Below are positions 18,442 to 26,050 of a stretch of DNA of 64,000 nucleotides, in pieces. Position 1 is the stretch's first letter; every line of letters begins with the position of its first letter. The notes below the pieces were generated by a model. That model ran no database searches, had not been told where the DNA came from, and saw only the letters and a program-made list of their open reading frames with translations. This DNA is from an uncultured Lachnospiraceae bacterium. GTDB taxonomy: Bacteria; Bacillota; Clostridia; Lachnospirales; Lachnospiraceae. Location of the stretch: assembly GCA_947628225.1 (NCBI GenBank), contig CANQYY010000005.1, forward strand, positions 62,001 to 126,000, written 5' to 3'. The translations under genes were made by a program, and so were the position numbers.

Positions 18442-20145
18442 ATGAAAAGCAGTGAAGAATTAAGGAGCAGTCTGCGCCGGATCGACAGAAAAAGTTATCC
18501 GGCATATAAGCAGTTAAAGGGCGAATACCGGTTTGCCCGCTATCGGTTAGGCATCGACCATGTGCAGGGAGATCCTTTTGCCGCGCCATCTAAGGTCAGG
18601 ATAGAGGTGGAAGGCGGGCAGGCCGGATTTGCGCCGGAGCTGTATGATACGAAGGAGAAAAAAACAGCGCTGGAGGATTTTTTGCTTTGCGGGTTTTCTG
18701 CCCGGCTGCGGGAGTTTTCTTTTCAGACGAAGGGTTCCGGAAAATCCGGTCTGATGGCTGTCAGCCATCCGGGGGCAGAAGTGCTGGAGAGAACCGGATG
18801 CCGGATCGACGGACAAAGCGGGGGCGTGACTATCCGGATGGAAATCGGGTTCCCGGCAAACGGGCGCACGGTAAACAGCCGGGAACTGGAAAAAATAGTA
18901 TTTGATTTTCTGCCGCGCTGCGTAGAAAAGACATTGTTTTATCCGGCGCTGGATGGTAAAAAGGTAAAGCAGGCGGTGGAACTGGCAGAGGATCAGACGG
19001 CTATCCGGCGTCAATTAGGAGAAAAGGGACTGGTGGCGTTCGTGGCGAACGGTTCGATTTTGCCAAGAGAAACCGGCGTCAGTAAAAAGCCGATGAAGGA
19101 TGCGGTTCCTTTTCAGTCGCCAAAGGAAATGGAAGTGGAGCTGAAACTTCCCAACTATGGAAACATTCGGGGAATGGGAATCCGGGAGGGGATTACTCTC
19201 ATTGTAGGAGGAGGATACCACGGTAAATCCACTTTATTAAAGGCGTTGGAACTGGGGGTATATAACCATAGGAGCGGAGATGGAAGGGAATATGTCATTT
19301 CTCTGGAATCGGGAATGAAAATCCGCGCGGAGGACGGCAGGAGCGTGAAAAATGTGGATATTTCCATGTTTATTAATAATCTGCCAAACGGAAAGGATAC
19401 CGTGCATTTTCAGACGGAAGACGCCAGCGGAAGCACCTCCCAGGCAGCAAACGTAGTGGAGGCGATGGAATCGGGAAGCCGGTTGTTTTTTATTGATGAA
19501 GACACCAGCGCCACTAATTTTATGGTTCGGGACGAGCTGATGCAGCGGGTGGTGCACAGGGAGTCAGAGCCCATTACTCCTTTTGTGGAGAGAGTGGGCG
19601 AGTTTTTTGAAAAATACGGGATTTCTACAATTTTGGTGGCAGGGAGCTCCGGCAGCTATTTTCACAAGGCGGATTGCATTATACAGATGAACCGGTATGA
19701 GCCGGTGGAAATTACTGCCCTGGCAAAGGAAGAAGCAAAGGCGTTCCCACTGCCGGCAGGGGCGGCAGAGCCCATTGCCCGTCCTGATTTTAACAGGGTA
19801 ATCGCACCGGATAGAAAATTCGGGGCAGACGGACGTATTAAGATGAAAACAATGGGGATGGATGGTATCAGCATAAACCGGGATACGATTGATTTGCGGT
19901 ACTTAGAGCAGCTGGTAGATACCGAACAGCTTTGTACGCTGGCGCAGATGATGAAATATATCCGGCTGCAGATGGCAGACGGAAAACGCAGTTTGCGGGA
20001 AACAATAGATTCTGTTTTGGAAACGCTGGCAGAAGATGGAATTGAGAAAATCTGCGGCGGAAGCTATCTGCCGGGAAATCTGGCGATGGTAAGACGGCAG
20101 GAATTATTTGCCTGCGTGAACCGCTGGAGAGAGCTGAAGTTATAG
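18442..20145 (+). CDS. Predicted ATPase of the ABC class (COG3044 type)
   Basis: This 567-residue soluble protein has a single ABC-like ATP-binding core in its second half: Walker A GGGYHGKSTLLKA and a Walker B region LFFIDEDTSATNF with two acidic residues. The flanking sequences SHPGAEVLERT, SMFINNLPNGKDTVHF and VAGSSGSYFHKAD are typical of this conserved but uncharacterised family. There are no transmembrane segments, so it is not a transporter by itself. ATG 18442 follows GAGGAG, and an in-frame GTG at 18424 is less likely. It is the last gene of the xylanase-phosphoesterase-ATPase run, followed by a large hairpin region. Confidence 0.85.
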   Translation: MKSSEELRSSLRRIDRKSYPAYKQLKGEYRFARYRLGIDHVQGDPFAAPSKVRIEVEGGQAGFAPELYDTKEKKTALEDFLLCGFSARLREFSFQTKGSGKSGLMAVSHPGAEVLERTGCRIDGQSGGVTIRMEIGFPANGRTVNSRELEKIVFDFLPRCVEKTLFYPALDGKKVKQAVELAEDQTAIRRQLGEKGLVAFVANGSILPRETGVSKKPMKDAVPFQSPKEMEVELKLPNYGNIRGMGIREGITLIVGGGYHGKSTLLKALELGVYNHRSGDGREYVISLESGMKIRAEDGRSVKNVDISMFINNLPNGKDTVHFQTEDASGSTSQAANVVEAMESGSRLFFIDEDTSATNFMVRDELMQRVVHRESEPITPFVERVGEFFEKYGISTILVAGSSGSYFHKADCIIQMNRYEPVEITALAKEEAKAFPLPAGAAEPIARPDFNRVIAPDRKFGADGRIKMKTMGMDGISINRDTIDLRYLEQLVDTEQLCTLAQMMKYIRLQMADGKRSLRETIDSVLETLAEDGIEKICGGSYLPGNLAMVRRQELFACVNRWRELKL

Positions 20146-20169
20146 GGAATAGCGTATTAGAGGGAATAG

Positions 20170-20322
20170 GGCATGGCTTTAAGCCATGCCTTTAAGCCAT
20201 GCTAAAACTCGGAAGCCTGCGGCTTCCTCGTTTTACGGCTGGCGCCGTATAGTAAAAAAGAAAGAAAAGCAAATTTGTGAGCAAGCTCCCATTTGCTTTT
20301 TTTCTTTTTTACTGCATGGCTT
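20170..20322 (+). repeat. Nested multi-hairpin element
   Basis: Several perfect or near-perfect stems follow each other. GGCATGGCTT and AAGCCATGCC form the first (20170-20190). TAAAAC and GAAGCC with their complements form the second (20203-20235), and ACGGC/GCCGT the third (20235-20248). A long A/T-rich stem is the fourth (20252-20312). AAGCCATGC (20194-20202) also pairs with GCATGGCTT (20314-20322) and would enclose stems two to four as a multibranch structure. No coding potential is seen. It could be a complex terminator or a small non-autonomous repeat. Confidence 0.55.
20252..20312 (+). terminator. Probable bidirectional terminator downstream of the ABC-ATPase gene
   Basis: The stem at 20252-20274 pairs with 20291-20312 over about 22 positions with a single bulge. 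A short GAGC/GCTC hairpin sits in the loop, and the 3' arm is T-rich. It would stop the upstream operon before the nptA promoter. Confidence 0.65.
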
Positions 20323-20336
20323 GTAGCAAAAAAACA

Positions 20337-20365
20337 TTGTGTTAATGGTGTATTAATGTTATATT
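20337..20365 (+). promoter_or_regulatory. Likely promoter for the Na/Pi cotransporter
   Basis: TTGTGT (20337-20342), a 17-base spacer and TATATT (20360-20365) lie 63 bases upstream of the start codon in an AT-rich gap. I saw no clear Pho box. Confidence 0.5.
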
Positions 20366-20428
20366 GTATGATAGGAGTATTTTTTGGCTGTATATTTTTT
20401 ACAAACTTTACATAAGTGAGGAATAGGC

Positions 20429-22042
20429 ATGACAATATGGAATGTGATTAGCTTAATGGGTGGGTTGGCATTATTTATTTTTGGAATGAATCTGATGAGC
20501 GACGGCTTGAAGTTAGTGGCAGGCTCATATTTGAAGAAGATTCTGGAAAAATTGACGCAGAACCGTGTTGTGGCAATGATGGTTGGCGCAGGGTTGACAG
20601 CATTGATTCAGAGTTCAAATGCGATGTGCGTTATGGTGGTGGGCTTTGTCAATGCTGGAATGATGGGGCTGGAGCGTTCCGTAGGAATTTTGATGGGAGC
20701 TAAAATCGGTACCACCATTACCGGCCAGTTAATTGCCTTTAATATTTCCGAGGTGGCGCCGGTTATTGCTTTTATCGGTGTTGCCGTTATTATGTTTGGA
20801 AAAAAACCGAAGGTAAAAAATGTGGGGCAGATTATCGCCAGCCTTGGCGTGCTCTTTATCGGTCTGGGGATGATGAGCGAAGCGATGACGCCGCTGCGGG
20901 ATGCGGTGTGGTTTAAGGAAATCCTCCAGAGATTGTCGAATCCGATCTTAGGGGTTCTTATTGGCGTGATTTTTACTGTGATTATCCAAAGCGCTTCCGC
21001 TTCTGTCGGAGTGCTTCAGGTTATGGCATTAAGCGGAGTGGTAGGTTTTGAGCAGGCATTCTTTGTTATGCTGGGGATGAATATCGGCGCCAGTGTTGCT
21101 CCGGCGTTGGCTTCTATTGGCGCCAGAAAGGATGCGAAGCGGGTGGCAATGATCGTTATCCTGTTTGAGAGCATCGGAATGCTGCTGTTCCTGATTGTAT
21201 CCCGTTTCTGCCCGATTCTCGACTGGATGGCGGCAACCTCTGCCAATCCGAGCCGGCAGATTGCCAATGCCAATACTATTTTTAACTGTGTTACGGTACT
21301 GGCGCTTCTTCCCTGCGCAAAGTATCTGGTCCGCATGGCGGAATGGCTTATCCGCGGCAAGGATGAAACCGAAGAACGTTCCCTGCACTTTATTGATGAG
21401 TCCGGTTACCAATCCGGCACGGTGCTGATTGGACAGATTGATTCCGAATTGGGCAGGATGCACGGAATGGTGCGGGAAAATCTGGAGGCATCTACGAAAA
21501 TATATTTTGGCGAGAAAGTGATTAGTAAAGAGATTTTTGAGGAGAATGAGGCGACCATTGATTTCCTCAATAAAGAAATCACGGCAGCTTTGATTCGCAC
21601 CGGCGGATTGGGGATATCGGAAAAAGAAGCGACCCATGTCGGAAATCTGTATCACATTGTGATGGATTTGGAGCGGATTGGCGACCATGCGGAAAACGTG
21701 CTGGGATATGCGGTTCAGATGAAGGAAAACAAACAGAGCTTTTCTAATAAAGCGCTGAAAGAACTCAAAGAACTTACGGAAGCGGTTTACCGGATCTTCG
21801 ACCTTGCCTGCGAGCACTTTGGCGCGCCAAGAGAGGATCTTTACCGGGTAATTTATGAACTGGAAGCCGATATTGATGAAATGGTGGACAAGATGCGAAA
21901 TTCCAATATTAAGCGTCTGGGGAAAATGAAGTGCGAGGCAACACAGGGACTTTATTTCAGTGAGATACTAGTGGATCTGGAACGTATAGCAGACCACTCG
22001 CTGAATATTGCCCAGGCGGCGAAAAAATTCCCCATCCGATAA
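20429..22042 (+). CDS. Na+/phosphate cotransporter with C-terminal PhoU-like domain
   Basis: This 537-residue protein of the NptA/PNaS family imports phosphate with sodium. The membrane half (about residues 1-310) has two inverted Na/Pi repeats, each with the diagnostic QS motif: TALIQSSNAMCV near residue 60 and VIIQSASASVGV near 190. Residues 340-535 form a PhoU-like helical domain with DLERIGDHAENV and DLERIADHSLNI. The start follows GTGAGGAA. It is a single gene with its own promoter, converging on an acyltransferase gene. Confidence 0.93.
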   Translation: MTIWNVISLMGGLALFIFGMNLMSDGLKLVAGSYLKKILEKLTQNRVVAMMVGAGLTALIQSSNAMCVMVVGFVNAGMMGLERSVGILMGAKIGTTITGQLIAFNISEVAPVIAFIGVAVIMFGKKPKVKNVGQIIASLGVLFIGLGMMSEAMTPLRDAVWFKEILQRLSNPILGVLIGVIFTVIIQSASASVGVLQVMALSGVVGFEQAFFVMLGMNIGASVAPALASIGARKDAKRVAMIVILFESIGMLLFLIVSRFCPILDWMAATSANPSRQIANANTIFNCVTVLALLPCAKYLVRMAEWLIRGKDETEERSLHFIDESGYQSGTVLIGQIDSELGRMHGMVRENLEASTKIYFGEKVISKEIFEENEATIDFLNKEITAALIRTGGLGISEKEATHVGNLYHIVMDLERIGDHAENVLGYAVQMKENKQSFSNKALKELKELTEAVYRIFDLACEHFGAPREDLYRVIYELEADIDEMVDKMRNSNIKRLGKMKCEATQGLYFSEILVDLERIADHSLNIAQAAKKFPIR

Positions 22043-22069
22043 TGTCGGGATAAATATTCTGTCAAAGCT

Positions 22070-23188
22070 CTAATACATCGGCTTTTTGAGAAATTTTATT
22101 TTTTCCAGGGCGCCGACCAGCGGCGCTTCGATCAATTTCTGGCGGAGCAGATCCAAAATGACACAGGAAACATAAACGATGGCGACTACGCAAATTGCCC
22201 GCAGCGCCGCCGTTTTCAATGGGACATTGTAATAGGAAGTATTTTGAAATAAGTCGACCCATATAAAGTGACGCATCGTGTTGCTGTTCGCATGTATCAT
22301 CAGAACGCCGAAGGTTGCAGATGACACGGTGTTGATCAGGCGGCTGTACTTTATTTTCATATTTAAAAAGAGCCAGAAAAGGGAAACAGCCGATGTGATC
22401 GCCAATATTTTGTTGCCGCCATAAACCAGATGCGTAGAGCCAATAAATCCCGGTTCTTTTAACCGGATGTAATTAATCCCTATAATGCTTGCGCAAACGA
22501 GGACGGCGGAAAGGATCGTCATGGCAAGTCCCGTCCGGAAACCGGAAATTTTATTTTCCGGTAAATGGAGCCGTATATATCCCCCGATCAGATAGACGGT
22601 GCTATACCATCCAAGTCCCTCCCAGTTATTTGAGAGAACCCAGCTCCCATTTTCAGACTTTATCAGATAAAAACTGCTGATCACAGTGAAGAAAAACAAC
22701 AAGATCGCAAGCAGAATCCGGTACTCCCTCCGATCCATGGAATGGATCAGTTTATTGAGAAAAGGAATAAGCAGGAAAAGGACTAAATATAACGAAATAA
22801 AGGAATCTTTTCCTATCCCATATCCGTCAAACAACGGGAAGAAACCCGAAAGAAGCTCCTTATATCCAAACGGAGCATATCCGAAAGCCATAAAGATAAG
22901 GTTGATCACGATATTATAGAATATATATTCAAAAAATAATTTCAGCCATTTAAAAAGTGTTGCATTGGACGTGCACATAAAATAACCGGATATTAAAAGA
23001 AAGACGTCGATGGCGATTTTTCCGCCGCAGCCGAATATCTCATAAAACAGCATATTTCCCGAGTTTCCGGAAGGAGTGAAGGTATATAATTCGGGTATTC
23101 CGGAATTTACTACATAATGATGGCAGACAACAACAATCATCATAATGATCCGTAGGCATTCAATATTGGATTTTCTTTCTTTTACCAT
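22070..23188 (-). CDS. Acyltransferase family 3 membrane protein
   Basis: This 372-residue protein has about ten hydrophobic segments and the acyltransferase_3 N-terminus (NIECLRIIMMIVVVCHHYV, with the conserved His pair near residue 23) and an FLLISGYFM motif. Members O-acylate exopolysaccharides, peptidoglycan or antibiotics at the membrane; the substrate here cannot be told. It is a lone gene on the minus strand with no polysaccharide genes next to it. GGAGGACTGAC precedes the ATG, and a good promoter is visible upstream. The stop lies 27 bases from the nptA stop (convergent). Confidence 0.87.
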   Translation of the reverse strand: MVKERKSNIECLRIIMMIVVVCHHYVVNSGIPELYTFTPSGNSGNMLFYEIFGCGGKIAIDVFLLISGYFMCTSNATLFKWLKLFFEYIFYNIVINLIFMAFGYAPFGYKELLSGFFPLFDGYGIGKDSFISLYLVLFLLIPFLNKLIHSMDRREYRILLAILLFFFTVISSFYLIKSENGSWVLSNNWEGLGWYSTVYLIGGYIRLHLPENKISGFRTGLAMTILSAVLVCASIIGINYIRLKEPGFIGSTHLVYGGNKILAITSAVSLFWLFLNMKIKYSRLINTVSSATFGVLMIHANSNTMRHFIWVDLFQNTSYYNVPLKTAALRAICVVAIVYVSCVILDLLRQKLIEAPLVGALEKIKFLKKPMY

Positions 23189-23244
23189 GTCAGTCCTCCC
23201 TGTGAAAGCTTTTGAGTAAAAAATGTTGGCGCTTTTTTACGATA

Positions 23245-23273
23245 ATTATAGAATATTGTTTATGAATTTTCAA
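23245..23273 (-). promoter_or_regulatory. Sigma-A promoter for the acyltransferase gene
   Basis: On the minus strand, TTGAAA (plus 23268-23273), a 17-base spacer and TATAAT (plus 23245-23250) lie about 57 bases before the start codon. Confidence 0.7.
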
Positions 23274-23325
23274 CGGTAAATCTACGGATTGCTCAAATGA
23301 ATGCTGATTCATAAACCCGATTCAT

Positions 23326-23375
23326 AATCCCCCTGTTTGGTGCATAGATTATACAAACACCAAATCAGGGGGATT
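23326..23375 (+). promoter_or_regulatory. Hairpin overlapping the spoIIID ribosome binding site
   Basis: AATCCCCCTGTTTGGTG (23326-23342) pairs with CACCAAATCAGGGGGATT (23358-23375) over 17 bp with one bulged base. The 3' arm contains the AGGGGGA that serves as ribosome site for the GTG at 23379, and a TTTTT run follows, so it also looks like a terminator. It may block translation or attenuate transcription. Confidence 0.55.
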
Positions 23376-23378
23376 TTT

Positions 23379-23669
23379 GTGAAAGAGTATCATATGAACC
23401 GATCGCCGATTGAGGACCGGGCAATCACAATCGCTTCCTATATCGTAGAAAATAATGCTACTGTGAGGCAGGCAGCCAGACAATTTGGAGTGAGTAAAAG
23501 CACGGTACATAAGGATGTGACCGAACGTCTTCTCAAGATTAATCCGTCATTGGCAGCAAAGACCAGAAAGATATTGGATATTAATAAATCCGAACGCCAT
23601 ATCAGAGGAGGTATGGCAACGAAGGATAAATATCTGCATGAAAGACAGCAGCAAAAATATGATTATTAA
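23379..23669 (+). CDS. spoIIID: Sporulation transcription factor SpoIIID
   Basis: SpoIIID is a mother-cell DNA-binding protein that modulates the sigma-E regulon and sets up sigma-K expression. The product of about 96 residues matches family hallmarks: IEDRAITIASYIVENNATVRQAARQFGVSKSTVHKD (helix-turn-helix about residues 29-55), then ERLLKINPSLAAKTRKIL and ERHIRGGMATKDKY. The start is not certain. GTG 23379 has AGGGGGA upstream and keeps the family KEY, while ATG 23394 is the alternative with a weaker site. It is a single gene with its own terminator. The upstream hairpin is discussed separately. Confidence 0.9.
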   Translation: MKEYHMNRSPIEDRAITIASYIVENNATVRQAARQFGVSKSTVHKDVTERLLKINPSLAAKTRKILDINKSERHIRGGMATKDKYLHERQQQKYDY

Positions 23670-23672
23670 GAA

Positions 23673-23708
23673 AACCGGTACCACAATGTGGGTACCGGCT
23701 GTTTTTTT
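23673..23708 (+). terminator. Terminator after spoIIID
   Basis: CCGGTACC and GGTACCGG form a GC-rich stem, extended by ACA/TGT with one bulge, followed directly by a run of seven Ts. Confidence 0.85.
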
Positions 23709-23722
23709 GTTGGAAAGCCGTA

Positions 23723-23751
23723 TTGACAGGAATAGGGAGAATCCATATAAT
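23723..23751 (+). promoter_or_regulatory. Perfect-consensus sigma-A promoter for the MATE gene
   Basis: TTGACA (23723-23728), a 17-base spacer and TATAAT (23746-23751) match the consensus exactly. The predicted leader of about 44 bases carries a CTGCC/GGCAG hairpin (23764-23779) just before the ribosome site. Confidence 0.88.
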
Positions 23752-23801
23752 AGTAGGAAAACGCTGCCATGGGAGGCAGTGGGGGAAAAAAGGGAAAGAG
23801 A

Positions 23802-25190
23802 ATGAAAAAATTAATTGGAACAAAAGAATTTTATGGCAGCCTGCTTATGCTGGCGGTTCCCATTATGATACAGAATGCGATTACAAATTTTGTCGGTTTT
23901 TTGGATAATATTATGGTGGGGCAGCTGGGTACGGAACCGATGTCCGGAGTGGCGATTGTAAATCAGATAATTTTTGTGTTTAACCTTCTGGTGTTCGGGG
24001 GATTTTCCGGCGCCGGTATTTTTAGCGCCCAGTTTTACGGAAAGGGAGATGATAAGGGGGTACGGGACACCTTCCGATTTAAAATTATCATAGGGCTTGT
24101 AATAATAGCCGTTACCTTCTTTCTTCTTATTTGCTTTGGAGAAAATTTAATTTCTTATTATTTGACTTCCGGGGAAACGGGAAATCATCATCTGACGTTT
24201 TTATATGGAAAAGAATACCTGAGGATGATTTTCTTTGAAATCATTCCCTTTGTACTGGTACAGGTATATGCCAGCACCCTGAGGGAAACCGGCGAAACCG
24301 TAGTGCCCATGGCGGCTGGCATTGTGGCTGTTTTTGTCAACCTTATATTGAATTATTTCCTCATTTTCGGGAAATTCGGAGCGCCGAAGCTGGGAGTTAC
24401 CGGAGCGGCGGCAGCTACGGTAATTGCCAGAATAACAGAATGCCTGATTGTGATTGTGTGGAGCCACACCCACCGGGAGAAAAACCGTTTTCTTAATAAG
24501 GCATACAGAAGCCTGCGGGTACCGGTGGCTCTGGCAGCCAGTATTGTGAAAAAGGGCTTTCCCCTGTTGATGAATGAGGTGCTGTGGGCAGGAGGCGTGG
24601 CATTAATAAATCAATGTCTTTCCGTGAGGAGCCTTACGGTTGTTGCCAGCACCAATATTGCTTCTACGATCGCCAATCTTTTCAATGTTGTGTTTATTGC
24701 GATGGGGAATGCTGTGGCGATCTTAGTCGGACAGCGATTGGGAACCGGCGATTTTGAGGGGGCAAAAGATACCGCTGGAAAGGTCATAGCCTTTTCTGTA
24801 TTTTGTACGCTGTTTACCAGCTTTTTGATGGTCGTCCTGTCCGGTGTTTTCCCGCTGCTGTATAAAACGTCCGGCGACGTGAGGGCTATGGCGGGCTCTA
24901 TGATTCGGATCACAGCGTGCCTTATGCCCATGCAGGCATTTTTGCATGCCGCTTACTTTACCATCCGCGCCGGAGGGAAAACGGTGATTACCTTTCTGTT
25001 TGACAGCGGATTTTCATGGCTTGTGGCAATCCCCATCATATACTGCCTGGTTCATTTTACCGGACTGGGGGTTTTGGTAATTTATACGATATATCAGCTT
25101 TTAGATGCGATCAAAGCCTCCGTGGGATTTTTCCTCTTAAAAAAAGGTATCTGGCTCCAGAACATTGTAGAGCCGTCAGCGCTTGAGTAA
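23802..25190 (+). CDS. MATE family multidrug/cation efflux transporter
   Basis: This 462-residue protein has about twelve hydrophobic segments and the N-terminal features of MATE exporters (AVPIMIQNAITNFVGFLDNIMVGQLG), with the second-half repeat beginning at FPLLMNEVLWAGG. It should export drugs or metabolites with Na+ or H+; the substrate is unknown. The frame is open to 23769, but MKKLIGTKEFYG at 23802 fits the family and follows an A/G-rich site. Expression should be strong given the exact promoter. Its last 15 bases overlap the 3' end of the convergent lysozyme gene. Confidence 0.9.
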   Translation: MKKLIGTKEFYGSLLMLAVPIMIQNAITNFVGFLDNIMVGQLGTEPMSGVAIVNQIIFVFNLLVFGGFSGAGIFSAQFYGKGDDKGVRDTFRFKIIIGLVIIAVTFFLLICFGENLISYYLTSGETGNHHLTFLYGKEYLRMIFFEIIPFVLVQVYASTLRETGETVVPMAAGIVAVFVNLILNYFLIFGKFGAPKLGVTGAAAATVIARITECLIVIVWSHTHREKNRFLNKAYRSLRVPVALAASIVKKGFPLLMNEVLWAGGVALINQCLSVRSLTVVASTNIASTIANLFNVVFIAMGNAVAILVGQRLGTGDFEGAKDTAGKVIAFSVFCTLFTSFLMVVLSGVFPLLYKTSGDVRAMAGSMIRITACLMPMQAFLHAAYFTIRAGGKTVITFLFDSGFSWLVAIPIIYCLVHFTGLGVLVIYTIYQLLDAIKASVGFFLLKKGIWLQNIVEPSALE

Positions 25191-25856
25191 AAGCCGTTTT
25201 CGGAAATGATCGAAATCTACACTGTCATCTTTGATACCCGAAAGCCGCCCGTCATCTGCAAACTGCCAGCCGGCATAAGATTTCCATTGTCCGATAGCGG
25301 GCGTGTTTACGCCGTAGGCCGCCACCCAGAGGGGGTATTTTCGGAGTTTTGGATTCGTAAACGTATTGACAGCATTGTTGCTATCGGAATAGATAACAAC
25401 CTGCCTGCCGGTACGTTTTTTTAATTCCCGCAAATACGCTAAGGCAATCCGGTTGATCTGGCGTTTGTTGAGTTTCCCGAAGGTTTCAAAATCCATAACC
25501 GGCTTTAAGTCATAGCGGTATGGTTTAATGGTTCGGGCAAAAAAGCGCGCCTGCCGTTTTGCCTGACTGACGCTGCGCGCCGTGATATAATGGTAAAATC
25601 CGGTTTTTATTCCGTATCGTTTTGCTCTTATATGATTGCGCCGGAACTGGGAATCAACGTAATAACTGCCTACGCAGGCGCGGATATAGGCGTATTTAAT
25701 ATTAGTTTTGGAAACTTTTTTCCAGTTGATTTTCCCCTGCCATTCGCTTACGTCAATGCCGTTACGGGAGGGCGCGCCATAACTGGTAACCGAGGGGAAA
25801 AGGATTCCCGCAAACAGGAAAACGGAAAGAAAAAGTGCAAAAAATCGTTTTATCAT
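25176..25856 (-). CDS. Secreted GH25 lysozyme (muramidase)
   Basis: GH25 enzymes cut the MurNAc-GlcNAc bond of peptidoglycan. The product of about 226 residues has a signal peptide (MIKRFFALFLSVFLFAGILF, cleavage likely near SYGA). The catalytic barrel carries GIDVSEWQGKINW at its start, VMDFETF with the conserved Asp/Glu pair, and a terminal D-F-D-H-F. The start at 25856 follows AAAGGAG; the upstream in-frame ATG at 25871 lies before the ribosome site. No wall-binding domain is present, but the protein is basic (FRKRLLLKR end). The 3' ends of this gene and the MATE gene overlap by 15 bases. Confidence 0.92.
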   Translation of the reverse strand: MIKRFFALFLSVFLFAGILFPSVTSYGAPSRNGIDVSEWQGKINWKKVSKTNIKYAYIRACVGSYYVDSQFRRNHIRAKRYGIKTGFYHYITARSVSQAKRQARFFARTIKPYRYDLKPVMDFETFGKLNKRQINRIALAYLRELKKRTGRQVVIYSDSNNAVNTFTNPKLRKYPLWVAAYGVNTPAIGQWKSYAGWQFADDGRLSGIKDDSVDFDHFRKRLLLKR

Positions 25857-25956
25857 AATAACTCCTTTCATAAGATATTATTGTATCATAGGCATATTGT
25901 ATCTTATGTATCCAAAAATAGGAATGTGAAAAAAAAACAAAATAATTGTCGAAAAC

Positions 25957-25984
25957 TTGTTATTTTTGTTTATTGTGCTATAAT
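25957..25984 (+). promoter_or_regulatory. Promoter of the rnf operon
   Basis: TTGTTA (25957-25962), a 16-base spacer and a perfect TATAAT (25979-25984) lie about 67 bases before the rnfC start. The surrounding region from 25872 is strongly AT-rich and holds no gene. Confidence 0.65.
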
Positions 25985-26050
25985 AAGAACGAATACTGTA
26001 TTTTATTATATATAGTAGTTTCAAATACTCTATAGAAGGAGGAAAATTCA

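Noticed and set aside
21029..21817. Minus-strand open frame of 262 codons within the Na/Pi cotransporter gene
   Set aside because: It is antisense to conserved membrane and PhoU-like codons, with no start signals and no motif.
23280..23325. Sigma-E-type promoter before spoIIID
   Set aside because: CATAAAC and CATAATC look slightly like a -10 element, but I found no matching -35 element at the right distance.
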